Shown: piece by piece, positions 9,643-18,200 of the stretch
How positions within the stretch are numbered: position 1 is the first letter of the stretch
Layout: each line of letters opens with the position of its first letter
NCBI GenBank assembly: GCA_016795375.1
Contig: JAEUHJ010000188.1
Location: 1 to 34,718 of the forward strand
DNA length: 34,718 bases
Direction of reading: 5' to 3'
From: Verrucomicrobiaceae bacterium
Lineage (GTDB): Bacteria; Verrucomicrobiota; Verrucomicrobiia; Verrucomicrobiales; Verrucomicrobiaceae
Position numbers and translations under genes: made by a program
The notes under the pieces: model-generated
What the model was told of the DNA's origin: nothing
What the model saw: the letters and a program-made list of their open reading frames with translations, nothing else
The model's database searches: none

Positions 9643-10866
9643 ATGATTTATCGCCGCTTTTTTGTTCTTTGGGCGCTGTTCAGTCCCTGCTGGCTCCCCG
9701 CGCTCGCCCCTGCTGATCCTGCGCGGTTTGAAAAAGCCATCCAAGCATTCGAGGCCGAGGACACGGCCAAGGCGCCGCCGAAAGACGTGACGCTGTTCGT
9801 CGGCGCGTCGAACATCCGCCGTTGGGAGTCACTGCCGGGACGCTTCAAAAAAACGCCCGTGCTCAACCGCGGCTTCGGCGGCTCACGTCTCAGTGATGTG
9901 GTGTATTTCGCGGACCGCATCGTCATCAAATACCAGCCGGGGCAGATTTACCTCAATGCCGGCGGCAACGACCTGCACGCCGGGCGCACACCGGAGGATG
10001 TCCTGGCCGCGCTCGACGCCTTTGTCGCCACAGTCGGCAAGGCGTTGCCCAAGGCGAAGATCGCTTTCATCTCAATCCCGCCGTCACCCGCGCGCTGGAG
10101 CGAGGTGGAGCAGGTGAAAAAGGCGAACCGGCTCATCGCGGTCTCCTGCGCGAAAAACGGCGTCGAGTTCATCGACATTTTCCCGCTGCTGCTCGGCGGC
10201 GACGGCAGGCCGCGCCCGGAATGTTACATCCAGGACAAGCTGCATTTCAGCGAGGCCGGTTACGACGTGGTGACCTCCGCCATCAAGTGGCAGAAGGAGA
10301 TTTCCGCTTTTGCGAAGCAGGACGCGAAAAAGGCGCCGCCCGCGCAGCCGGTCATTTTCACCGGCAGCTCCAGCATCAGGCTCTGGTCGTCGCTGGCGGA
10401 TGACTTTCCGGGCCTGCCCGTGATGAACCGCGGCTTCGGCGGCTCCGAGGTGTTTGATTCGTTCAACCACGCAGCGCGGACCGTGATCCAATACAAGCCG
10501 CGGCAGGTCGTCCTCTATGCTGGCGGCAATGACATCGCCGCAGGCAAAACGCCCCGGCGCGTGCTGGCCGACCTCCAGGCTTTCGCCGCCAAAGTCCACG
10601 CCGCGCTGCCGGACTGCCGCATCAGCTACATCTCCAACGCGCCGAATCCGAAGCGCTGGCATCTCGTGGACAGGATGCGTGAGCTGAACAGCCTCGCCGA
10701 GGCATTCTGCAAGACGGACCCGCGCCTCGAATACATCAACACGCACGACGCCATGCTCGGCACCGACGGCAGGCCGCTGCCGGACATCTTCACGCCCGAC
10801 CAGCTCCATATGAATCCCAAGGGCTATGCGATCTGGACGAGGATCATCGCGCCGCGCTTGAAATAA
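9643..10866 (+). CDS. Secreted protein with two tandem SGNH/GDSL hydrolase domains
   Basis: 407 aa. A signal peptide (MIYRRFFVLWALFSPCWLPALA) leads into two homologous SGNH domains. Domain 1 has GAS (54-56), NRGFGGS (75-81), GGND (107-110) and DKLH (198-201). Domain 2 has GSS (241-243), NRGFGGS (262-268), GGND (294-297) and DQLH (386-389). Each copy keeps the nucleophile Ser, oxyanion Gly and Asn, and the Asp/His pair, so both may be active. SGNH enzymes hydrolyse esters such as acetyl groups on polysaccharides; the substrate here is unknown. The start codon lies 34 nt from the divergent glgX start. The last codon is followed 43 nt later by the thioredoxin-protease fusion. Confidence 0.87.
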   Translation: MIYRRFFVLWALFSPCWLPALAPADPARFEKAIQAFEAEDTAKAPPKDVTLFVGASNIRRWESLPGRFKKTPVLNRGFGGSRLSDVVYFADRIVIKYQPGQIYLNAGGNDLHAGRTPEDVLAALDAFVATVGKALPKAKIAFISIPPSPARWSEVEQVKKANRLIAVSCAKNGVEFIDIFPLLLGGDGRPRPECYIQDKLHFSEAGYDVVTSAIKWQKEISAFAKQDAKKAPPAQPVIFTGSSSIRLWSSLADDFPGLPVMNRGFGGSEVFDSFNHAARTVIQYKPRQVVLYAGGNDIAAGKTPRRVLADLQAFAAKVHAALPDCRISYISNAPNPKRWHLVDRMRELNSLAEAFCKTDPRLEYINTHDAMLGTDGRPLPDIFTPDQLHMNPKGYAIWTRIIAPRLK

Positions 10867-10871
10867 GCGGC

Positions 10872-10898
10872 TTGACTCCGCTGCCAGGAATTTAGCAA
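10872..10898 (+). promoter_or_regulatory. Candidate promoter of the thioredoxin-protease gene
   Basis: TTGACT (10872-10877) and TAGCAA (10893-10898) are separated by 15 nt, and the ATG follows 11 nt later with no Shine-Dalgarno between. The pattern resembles the metH and tRNA-Ala promoter candidates, but the spacer is 1-2 nt short. Confidence 0.3.
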
Positions 10899-10909
10899 CA
10901 TCCCCCGCC

Positions 10910-12256
10910 ATGAAGACGGAACTTTTCCTCGCCCTCCTCCTCCTGACCTCGCCATTGTCCGCGCAGGAGGCTCCTGCGAACGCCACTCCCTTCGAGGCCG
11001 AGAGCACCGCTGGAGCAAAGGTGAGCTTTCCGGCCGACTACAAGGGCAAGGTCGTCATGCTGGATTTCTGGGCGACGTGGTGCGGACCGTGCGTCGCCGA
11101 AGTCCCGAATCTGACGAAAGTTCACGCCGATTTGAAGCCGAAGGGCTTCGAGGTGCTCGGCATCAGCCTCGACAACGAACGCACCAAGGACAAGCTGGCT
11201 GCCTTCACCCAGGAAAAAGGCATGACCTGGACGCAGATTTGCGACGGCAAGGGCTGGGATGCAGAGCTGGGCAGGCTCTATGGTGTGCGCGCCATTCCGT
11301 CCTGTTTTCTCGTGGACGGCACGACGGGGAAAATCCTCGCCAAAGGCACGGAGCTGCGCGGCGCGTCGTTGCGGCCCACGATCGAGAAGGCACTGGGGCT
11401 TCCGCTCAGCGGCATCCCGCCGGTGGCTGCCGCACGCCCTGCCGCCAGGCCGGCGGTTCCGTCCGCGCCGCCTCCGCCGCCGGACCCGCTCCTCGAGATC
11501 GCTCCGAAAGTGGTGAAGCCCGGAAAATTTCTCAATCACGAAGTCGTGAAAACGCAGCTCAAGAGTCCGAAGCCCGGCCCCGTCTCCCTTTCCACCGAGT
11601 CCACGCAGTCGAAATCCAGCCGCGATGTCGCACGCCTCTCTCGCGCCGCCCACCTGCGCGCCGGGTGGTATTACCGCTGTACCCGTTGCGACAAGATGCA
11701 TCTCAGCTTGGCGGGCGCGTACGCCGTGGCTCCGGATGTCGTCGCCACCGCGAATCATGTGATCGATCCGCCCGCCACGCTGAAGGAGGGCTGGCTCATC
11801 GTCGCCAACACGGACAACGAAATCTTCCCCACCACCGCCATCCTCGGAGCGGATGCGAAATCCGACGCCGCCCTGGTGCGTGTCATCGGCGGCGGCCTGA
11901 AGCCGCTGCCGTTGCGCGCGGATGTGGAGCTGGGCGAGCCCGCCTACTGCTTCAGCGATCCTTTGAAGCATCGCGGCTACTTCAGCGCCGGCATCGTGAA
12001 CCGCCTCTATTCCACCGACGCGAAGGAGGATCCAGCCAGCCAGCGGCTCAATGTCAGCACCGACTGGGCGCAGGGCAGCAGCGGATCGGCCGTCCTGGAC
12101 GAATATGGCAACGTCATCGGCCACGTCGCCCGCATCCAGACCTTCAACAGCAATCCCGCGCCCTCATCCGGCACCACGCTCGTCATGCACGAGGCGATTC
12201 CAGCGAAAACGGTGCTCAATCTCGTGAAACGCGTGAACGAGGCCGCCATGAAGTGA
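10910..12256 (+). CDS. Secreted TlpA/ResA-like thioredoxin domain fused to a trypsin-like serine protease
   Basis: 448 aa. A signal peptide (residues 1-18, ending LSAQ) is followed by a TlpA/ResA-type thioredoxin domain (about 25-165) with the redox motif WATWCGPC (Cys 58 and 61) and the cis-Pro segment RAIPSCF. A Pro/Ala-rich linker (about 170-195) and a spacer lead to CTRCDKMH (257-264). A chymotrypsin-like protease domain then has the triad His in ATANHVID (H283), Asp in KSDAALVRV (D319) and Ser in GSSGSAV (S391). The thioredoxin part should reduce or isomerise disulfides in the periplasm; the protease part resembles S1C/DegP-type catalytic domains but lacks a PDZ domain. The combined function is unknown; thiol-linked protein quality control is a guess. 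It ends 19 nt before the convergent M60 gene. Confidence 0.85.
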   Translation: MKTELFLALLLLTSPLSAQEAPANATPFEAESTAGAKVSFPADYKGKVVMLDFWATWCGPCVAEVPNLTKVHADLKPKGFEVLGISLDNERTKDKLAAFTQEKGMTWTQICDGKGWDAELGRLYGVRAIPSCFLVDGTTGKILAKGTELRGASLRPTIEKALGLPLSGIPPVAAARPAARPAVPSAPPPPPDPLLEIAPKVVKPGKFLNHEVVKTQLKSPKPGPVSLSTESTQSKSSRDVARLSRAAHLRAGWYYRCTRCDKMHLSLAGAYAVAPDVVATANHVIDPPATLKEGWLIVANTDNEIFPTTAILGADAKSDAALVRVIGGGLKPLPLRADVELGEPAYCFSDPLKHRGYFSAGIVNRLYSTDAKEDPASQRLNVSTDWAQGSSGSAVLDEYGNVIGHVARIQTFNSNPAPSSGTTLVMHEAIPAKTVLNLVKRVNEAAMK

Positions 12257-12275
12257 CTCAGGCGGCGGCCTCCGC

Positions 12276-14498
12276 TCACAATCCCTTCGGCATCCACACC
12301 TCCAGCTTGCTGACCTCCGCCTTCGCGGCGCTGCTGACGGGAATGCCCCAGAAGTCGAAGAAGGGGCCGAGATTTTTGCCGGTGATCTTGGAGTAGCGGA
12401 CCAGGAACTGGTCGCGCACCTCATCGTCGCCCTTCGGCGCGGGGCCAAAGCCGGGATCCGCAAAGCTGTGCAGGTATTTCCGCCACGCCTCCCAGCCAAA
12501 GGCATCCACGAGCTGGATGTAGGTGGTGAGGGCCAGGAAGGGGCTTTTTTTCCAGGCGGCGAACTTGTCATCGGCGCGTTTGATTTCCTTGATGTGCTCC
12601 TTCTGGCCTTCCTCCGAGGCACCGGTGTGCCCGATGATCTTGTCCTTCTTCAAAACGGCCTCGTAGCAGTACATGCCGATGACGTTGTTGGTGACCTCGC
12701 CCGTGCCGTCGAAGGTGAAGGTGCCGCGCTGGTGGTTGTGGCCGATCTCGTGATAAAATCCCCAGCCGGGGAATTTCAGCCGCGTGAGCGTGGTCATCTC
12801 CGGCGCGGCGCTGGTGGGGATCATGATGGGATAACCGCTGTGCATGTAGCCGGCGCTGATCTGCACGTCGGAGACGATGCGCTCGGGGCGCCTGCGCTCC
12901 TCCGCCTGGTTGGTGAGATCATCCTGTGCTTCAACCACGGCTTTCCAAAAGCTCATGAGGTCGGTGGGATTGTTGATGTTCTGCGCCACTTCGCGGGGGA
13001 AGCTGATGATCATCTTGTCGCAGGCCATTTCAGCCCACGGCGCGGGGCGTTTGCGGATTTCCTTCCAGGTGTCATCCGTGTCCTTGCCGAGAACAAAGAG
13101 CGGCGCGGCGATGCCGCCCTGGATGGCGGCGGTGAAGGGCTCGTCGTCCTTCGCGCGGCCGGGAACCTGGATGTAGATGAGTCCTCCGAAGGCGGAGGCG
13201 GCCTTGGTCGTGGCGGCGGCCAGGGCGTCACTGCGGGTGATGTCCGGCGCGCGCTGCCATTTGTCGAGGTGGTAAAGCGTGTCGCTGTGGCAGCCGATGC
13301 GCACGGCGTAGCCCTTGTCAGCGTGTTGTTCGGGAATGGTGACGGTGATCGGCTCGCCCGCGACGGCGTAGAGGCCGGTGCTTTGCCAGCCGGGGGTGTC
13401 GGGGGTGATGGGTACTTCGCCGGTGATGCGTGGCGCGTCTTCAGGGACTTTGCCGGGGAATTCGACATGCGCCGGATGCGCCTTGATACCGTCGGCGGAG
13501 GCGAGGCGCAGCACACGCGTCTCCATGCCGAGGCGCAGACGCGCGGCGGCGTGCTGCGTGTCGGTCAGCGGCTCCTGCCGGGTCGGCACAGGGGTGTCGG
13601 ATCCCGCGCTGCCGAGAGCGGCGGTGACGGCGTTCTTCAAATTGCTGCGGTCCGGCGGCTGCGCGGCCATGGCGATCTGGATCGCGTTCATGCCTTGCTT
13701 GATCTGCTCCGGGGTGAGCGCGGGGCCGCCTTCGCGCTGCTTTTTGATCGCGCTGATGGCGTCGGAGGCATTCATCATGGCGGGCAGCTCGATGCGCGCG
13801 TCAAAGCTGCGGAGCTGGTCAAAGGCGCTCATGTCCGTGATCGCCACGCCCGCCGGCATCAGCGCCTGGTTCACCCCGTGGGAGATGGCGAGGTCTTTTC
13901 CGCCGCTTCCCTGGCTGTAAGCCCATCCCGTCATGCCGCCGATGAACCCGCCGCCGCCTTTGATGTATTCGGCCAGAGCCGCGCCCTCCTCCGCGCTGGT
14001 GATGCCCTGGATGTTGATGAGCACCACGTCATAGTCGGAGAGATTTTTCTTCTCCACCGTGCCGAACTCCTCCGTTTTGAATCCGCGCTGGCTCAGGGCA
14101 TCACCTTTCACGCCTTTGAGGCCGATGCGGGGCTTCGCCTTGTTGCCGGCCCATTTCACGCAGTTCTCTATGAGCTGCGCATGGTCCCCGCCCGCGTTGC
14201 CGCCGAGGTAGCCGTTGTGGCCGAACAGGACGATGCGCCCCTTGCCATAACCCGCCGCCGCCGCCACGGCGATCTCCACACCGTCCTTGTCCGGCGCGGA
14301 GAGGATCGGAAACGCGATGTTGCCCCAGATGCCGACAGGCCCCGGCGCACCCGCCTTCGGCACCGATTTGACGCCTTCGAGGATTTTCGCGCGTTCCGCG
14401 TTCACGAGCGCGGGCGGCATCTGCGCGTGAGAGACGGCCGCAAAGGCGAAGATCAGACTGATCCGGCTGATCAAAGAGAGAAGGCGTGTGGTTTGCAT
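12276..14498 (-). CDS. Secreted M60-family (enhancin-like) metallopeptidase with N-terminal amidotransferase-like domain
   Basis: 740 aa. A signal peptide (cleavage near SHAQ, residues 23-26) precedes an alpha/beta domain (about 50-220) with GKGRIVLFGHNGYLGG, DYDVVLINIQG and YIKGGGGFIGG, resembling ThuA/class I amidotransferase-like folds. After a linker (about 250-330), a beta-rich region leads to the catalytic domain: MHSGYPIM, then HEIGH (583-587) and a downstream Glu in GTGEVTNN (E601). HEXXH plus a Glu 14 residues on is the M60/M60-like gluzincin pattern; these enzymes cut mucin-type glycoproteins. The mature protein is probably periplasmic or outside the cell. It starts 17 nt after the XRE-cupin regulator stop, so the two are likely co-transcribed and possibly co-regulated. 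The substrate is not known. Confidence 0.85.
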   Translation of the reverse strand: MQTTRLLSLISRISLIFAFAAVSHAQMPPALVNAERAKILEGVKSVPKAGAPGPVGIWGNIAFPILSAPDKDGVEIAVAAAAGYGKGRIVLFGHNGYLGGNAGGDHAQLIENCVKWAGNKAKPRIGLKGVKGDALSQRGFKTEEFGTVEKKNLSDYDVVLINIQGITSAEEGAALAEYIKGGGGFIGGMTGWAYSQGSGGKDLAISHGVNQALMPAGVAITDMSAFDQLRSFDARIELPAMMNASDAISAIKKQREGGPALTPEQIKQGMNAIQIAMAAQPPDRSNLKNAVTAALGSAGSDTPVPTRQEPLTDTQHAAARLRLGMETRVLRLASADGIKAHPAHVEFPGKVPEDAPRITGEVPITPDTPGWQSTGLYAVAGEPITVTIPEQHADKGYAVRIGCHSDTLYHLDKWQRAPDITRSDALAAATTKAASAFGGLIYIQVPGRAKDDEPFTAAIQGGIAAPLFVLGKDTDDTWKEIRKRPAPWAEMACDKMIISFPREVAQNINNPTDLMSFWKAVVEAQDDLTNQAEERRRPERIVSDVQISAGYMHSGYPIMIPTSAAPEMTTLTRLKFPGWGFYHEIGHNHQRGTFTFDGTGEVTNNVIGMYCYEAVLKKDKIIGHTGASEEGQKEHIKEIKRADDKFAAWKKSPFLALTTYIQLVDAFGWEAWRKYLHSFADPGFGPAPKGDDEVRDQFLVRYSKITGKNLGPFFDFWGIPVSSAAKAEVSKLEVWMPKGL

Positions 14499-14515
14499 GG
14501 TTGGCGGGGAATGGT

Positions 14516-15115
14516 TCAGCGGTAAATCACCACGAGAAACACCAGTGCGTCACCTTTGCCGGTGTTGACGATGGCGTGGGGCACATCGGCGCGGTAGGTG
14601 CCGGAGTCGCCTTTGGTGAGATCGTCGGTGTCCTGGTCGGATTCGATGCGCACGCTGCCTTCCTCGACGGTCAGGAACTCACGCGTGCCTTCAAAATGCG
14701 GCTGTGACCGCAAAGCGCCGCCGGGTTTGAGTGACAGCTCGTAAAACTCGACATCTTTCTCCAGATTCAGCGGCGAGAGCGTGCGGATCTCACATTGCTT
14801 GTCGCTGCGATAGACCTGGTTGCGGTCATTGGCACGGATGACCTGGATTTTCGATGCGCTGGTCTCCGCGCTCTCGATCAACTCCTGCAAGGTCATGCCA
14901 AAGGCCCGCGCGATGCGGAAGGTGACGGTCAGCGTCGGATTCGCCTTCTCGCGTTCGACTTCACTGAGCATCGAACGACTCACGCCGCTCGCATTCGCCA
15001 GCTCCTCCAGCGACCAGCCGCGATCAGCGCGGAGCTTCCTCACCCGCTTCCCCAGGTTCTCGTTGATGGCCTCGGGGCTTGCTTCAGGGAGGCTGGTTTT
15101 GCGTTTCGCAGGCAT
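14516..15115 (-). CDS. XRE-family transcriptional regulator with C-terminal cupin sensor domain
   Basis: 199 aa. Residues about 20-75 form an XRE helix-turn-helix (LGKRVRKLRADRGWSLEELA, then SGVSRSMLSEVEREKANPT). The C-terminal half (about 115-195) is a small cupin (GGALRSQPHFEGTREFLTVEEG, DVPHAIVNTG). This two-domain plan matches regulators such as PuuR and SutR that sense small metabolites and often repress neighbouring genes. The gene is upstream of the M60 peptidase on the same strand and divergent from metH. A large symmetrical element lies in the shared intergenic region, so autoregulation and control of metH or the peptidase are plausible but unproven. Confidence 0.9.
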   Translation of the reverse strand: MPAKRKTSLPEASPEAINENLGKRVRKLRADRGWSLEELANASGVSRSMLSEVEREKANPTLTVTFRIARAFGMTLQELIESAETSASKIQVIRANDRNQVYRSDKQCEIRTLSPLNLEKDVEFYELSLKPGGALRSQPHFEGTREFLTVEEGSVRIESDQDTDDLTKGDSGTYRADVPHAIVNTGKGDALVFLVVIYR

Positions 15116-15123
15116 GGGCGGCG

Positions 15124-15129
15124 ATATAA
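15124..15129 (-). promoter_or_regulatory. Candidate -10 box of the XRE-cupin gene
   Basis: Read on the minus strand, TTATAT sits 8 nt before the ATG at 15115. No convincing -35 is seen at 16-19 nt. The short distance to the start codon would give a leaderless or nearly leaderless mRNA, as suggested for the divergent metH. Confidence 0.3.
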
Positions 15130-15156
15130 CGGATTACTGTCCTGTAAATTAGAAAT

Positions 15157-15196
15157 TCATTCACATATTCAAATCATGATGCGTTGATATGAATGA
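15157..15196. promoter_or_regulatory. 40-bp imperfect palindrome between the XRE gene and metH, candidate operator
   Basis: Outer arms TCATTCA (15157-15163) and TGAATGA (15190-15196) are perfect inverted repeats. Midway between them lies the perfect palindrome ATCATGAT (15173-15180), on exactly the same symmetry axis. Checking every pair gives 14 of 20 symmetrical matches. The right arm directly abuts the TTGACC -35 candidate of metH. The position between a helix-turn-helix regulator and a divergent gene fits an operator bound by a dimer or tetramer. Confidence 0.5.
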
Positions 15197-15224
15197 TTGA
15201 CCTCTCCATCTCCGGCGCTAGCAT
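15197..15224 (+). promoter_or_regulatory. Candidate metH promoter
   Basis: TTGACC (15197-15202), a 16-nt spacer and TAGCAT (15219-15224) resemble a sigma-70 promoter. The ATG at 15230 begins only 5 nt after the -10, so transcription would start at or beside the start codon. This leaves no room for a Shine-Dalgarno or for a cobalamin or SAM riboswitch. Confidence 0.45.
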
Positions 15225-15229
15225 CCACC

Positions 15230-18200
15230 ATGCCCGCCCGCCCGAATTGCCGCCCTGAACTCGAAGCCGCCATGCGCCAGCGCATCCTGGTCATCGATGG
15301 CGCGATGGGCACGACCATCCGCGAATACAAGGCCAAGGGCATGCTCGATGAGGCTTCCGCTCGCGGGGAGCGATTCAAAGACAACGAGAAGGACATCCTC
15401 AACAACGGCGACATCCTCTCCATCACGCGACCGGACATCATCGAGGACATCCACAAGCGCTTCCTCGAAGCCGGAGCGGACATCATCGAGACGAACACGT
15501 TTTCGGCGACGAGCATCGCGCAGGCGGAATTTTTCCGGGAAGGCAAAAAGAATCCGGAGTTCTTCCAGGGCATCATCGAGGACACGTTTTTGAATGACCT
15601 CGCGTGGGAGATCAATTTCGAGTCCGCGAAGCAGTGCCGCAAATGGGCGGACATCGTGGGTGAGAAGACCGGTCGCAAACGCTACGTCGCGGGTGCCATC
15701 GGGCCGCTCACGGTTTCGCTGTCGCAGTTCCCGGATCTCACGGATTTGAGCTTCCGGTATGTGACTTTCGACCAGGTGAAACTGGCGTACAAGCATCAGG
15801 TGCGTGCCTTGATCGCCGGTGGTGTCGATACATTGCTCGTCGAGACGATTTTCGACTCGCTGAATGCCAAGACGGCGCTCGTGGCGATCCGTGAAGTCTT
15901 TGAAGAGGACAAGCTGGAGCTGCCGGTGCAGATCAGCGCCGCCGTCGGCCCCGGTGGTGAGACGATGATCTCCGGCCAGGTCACGGAGGCGTATTTGAAT
16001 GCCATGCGGCATGTGAAACCGCTCTCCATCGGCCTGAACTGCTCGTTGGGCCCGGACAAGATGCGTCCGTTCCTCGAAGAACTCTCCGCGAAGGCGGACT
16101 GCTTCGTCTCCGCGTATCCGAACGCGGGCATGCCCAACCCTCTGGCACCGACGGGCTTCGATTTGCTGCCGCCGGACATGGCGGCGTATGCGAAGGACTT
16201 CGGCGGCAGCGGCTTTGTGAACATCATGGGCGGTTGCTGCGGCAACACGCCGGATCACATCGCCGCCATCGCCAAAGCGGTCGAAAATCTGCCACCGCGT
16301 GAAGTGCCCGCCGATCCGCACACGATGCGTCTCAGCGGCTCGCAGCCGTTCGTGCTCGACACGACGAATCCCGAAGCGCGTCCGCCTTATCTCATGATTG
16401 GCGAGCGCACGAACGTCGCCGGCTCGCCGAAATTCGCGAAGCTCATCAAGGAGAACAAGCTGGAGGAGGCCGTCGCCATCGCCCGCCAGCAGGTGGAGAG
16501 CGGCGCGAACGTCATCGACGTCTGCATGGACGAGGGCCTCATCGACGGCGTGCCGATGATGACGAAGTTTTTGACCCTGCTGCAAACCGAGCCGGAGGTG
16601 AACAAGGTGCCCTTCATGGTCGATTCCTCGAAGTGGGAGATCATCGAGGCCGGTCTGAAGTGCCTGCAAGGCAAGGGCATCGTGAACTCCATCTCACTGA
16701 AGGAAGGCGAGGGAAAGTTCAAGGAGCAGGCGCTCAAGATCAAACAATACGGCGCGGCGGCGGTCGTCATGGCCTTTGACGAACAGGGCCAGGCCGCGAC
16801 TTACGAGGACAAAATCCGCATCTGCGAACGGGCCTATCGAATCCTCGTCGATGAGGCCGGTTTCCCGCCCGAGGACATCATTTTCGATCCGAACATCCTC
16901 ACCGTGGCCACCGGGATCGAGGAGCACAACAACTACGCGCTCGACTTCATCAACGCCACGCGCTGGATCAAGCACCACCTGCCGCATGCGAAGGTCAGCG
17001 GCGGCGTCAGCAACGTCAGCTTCAGCTTCCGCGGCAACAACAAGGTGCGCGAGGCCATGCACAGCGTGTTTTTGTATCATGCCATCAAGGCGGGCATGGA
17101 CATGGGCATCGTGAACGCGGGCATGCTCGAAGTTTACGAGGAGATCCCGCAAGAGATGCTGGTGAAGGTCGAGGACGTGATTTTGAATCGTCGTCCGGAT
17201 GCCACCGAGATCCTCGTGGACTACGCCGAGCAGTTCAAAGGCCAGGCAGGCGGCGCGAAGAAGGCTGAGATCGACCTGGGCTGGCGCAATGACAGCGTCG
17301 AGAAACGCCTCGAGCACTCCCTGCTCAAAGGCATCACCGATTTCATCAACGAGGACACCGCCGAGGCCCTCGCGAAGTTCGGCAAGCCGCTCAGCGTCAT
17401 CGAAGGCCCGCTGATGGATGGCATGAGCGTCGTCGGCGATTTGTTCGGTGCCGGCAAAATGTTCCTGCCGCAGGTCGTGAAAAGCGCCCGCGTGATGAAG
17501 CAGAGCGTCGCCTACTTGCAGCCGTTCATGGAGGCGGAGAAGGCGGCGAATCCGCATCAGCGCAGCGCGGGCAGGATCGTCCTCGCCACCGTGAAGGGGG
17601 ATGTGCATGACATCGGCAAGAACATCGTCGGCATCGTTCTGGCCTGCAATGGCTTCGAGGTCACCGACATGGGCGTGATGGTGCCCTGCCAGAAGATTTT
17701 GGACAAGGCGGTCGAAATGGGCGCCGATGTCATCGGCCTCAGCGGCCTCATCACACCATCGCTGGATGAAATGGCGCATGTCGCCTCAGAAATGGAGCGC
17801 CAGGGCTTCAAGCAGCCGCTTTTGATCGGCGGAGCCACCACCAGCGCCGCGCACACCGCCATCAAGATCGCGCCGAGATACAACGGCAGCGTCGTGCATG
17901 TGCTCGACGCTTCCCGCAGCGTGCCGGTGACGACTTCACTGCTCTCCGCTGAGCAAAACGCCGACTTCGTGAAGAAGAACGAGGCGCGCCATGCGAAGCT
18001 GCGCGAGGATTACGGTAAGAAAAAGGACCGCCGGCTCCTCAGCCTCGCCGAATCACGCAAGAAGGCTTTCCAGTGCGACTGGAGCGCGCAGGACATCGCC
18101 ACGCCATCCTTCTTGGGCACGAAAGCCTTCGAAGGGCCGGAGCTCGTCGCCACACTGCGGCAATTCATCGACTGGTCGCCCTTCTTCCACTCTTGGGAGC

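Noticed and set aside
12468..14525. Open frame of 685 codons on the plus strand
   Set aside because: It lies wholly antisense to the M60 peptidase, which has a signal peptide and a complete HEIGH active site. The plus-strand product is rich in Gly, Val, Arg and His with no recognisable motif. It is a high-GC shadow frame.
15116..15229. Cobalamin or SAM riboswitch upstream of metH
   Set aside because: The gap is 114 nt, is shared with the divergent regulator, and the likely promoter is 5 nt from the ATG. There is no space for a structured leader and no B12-box sequence is seen.
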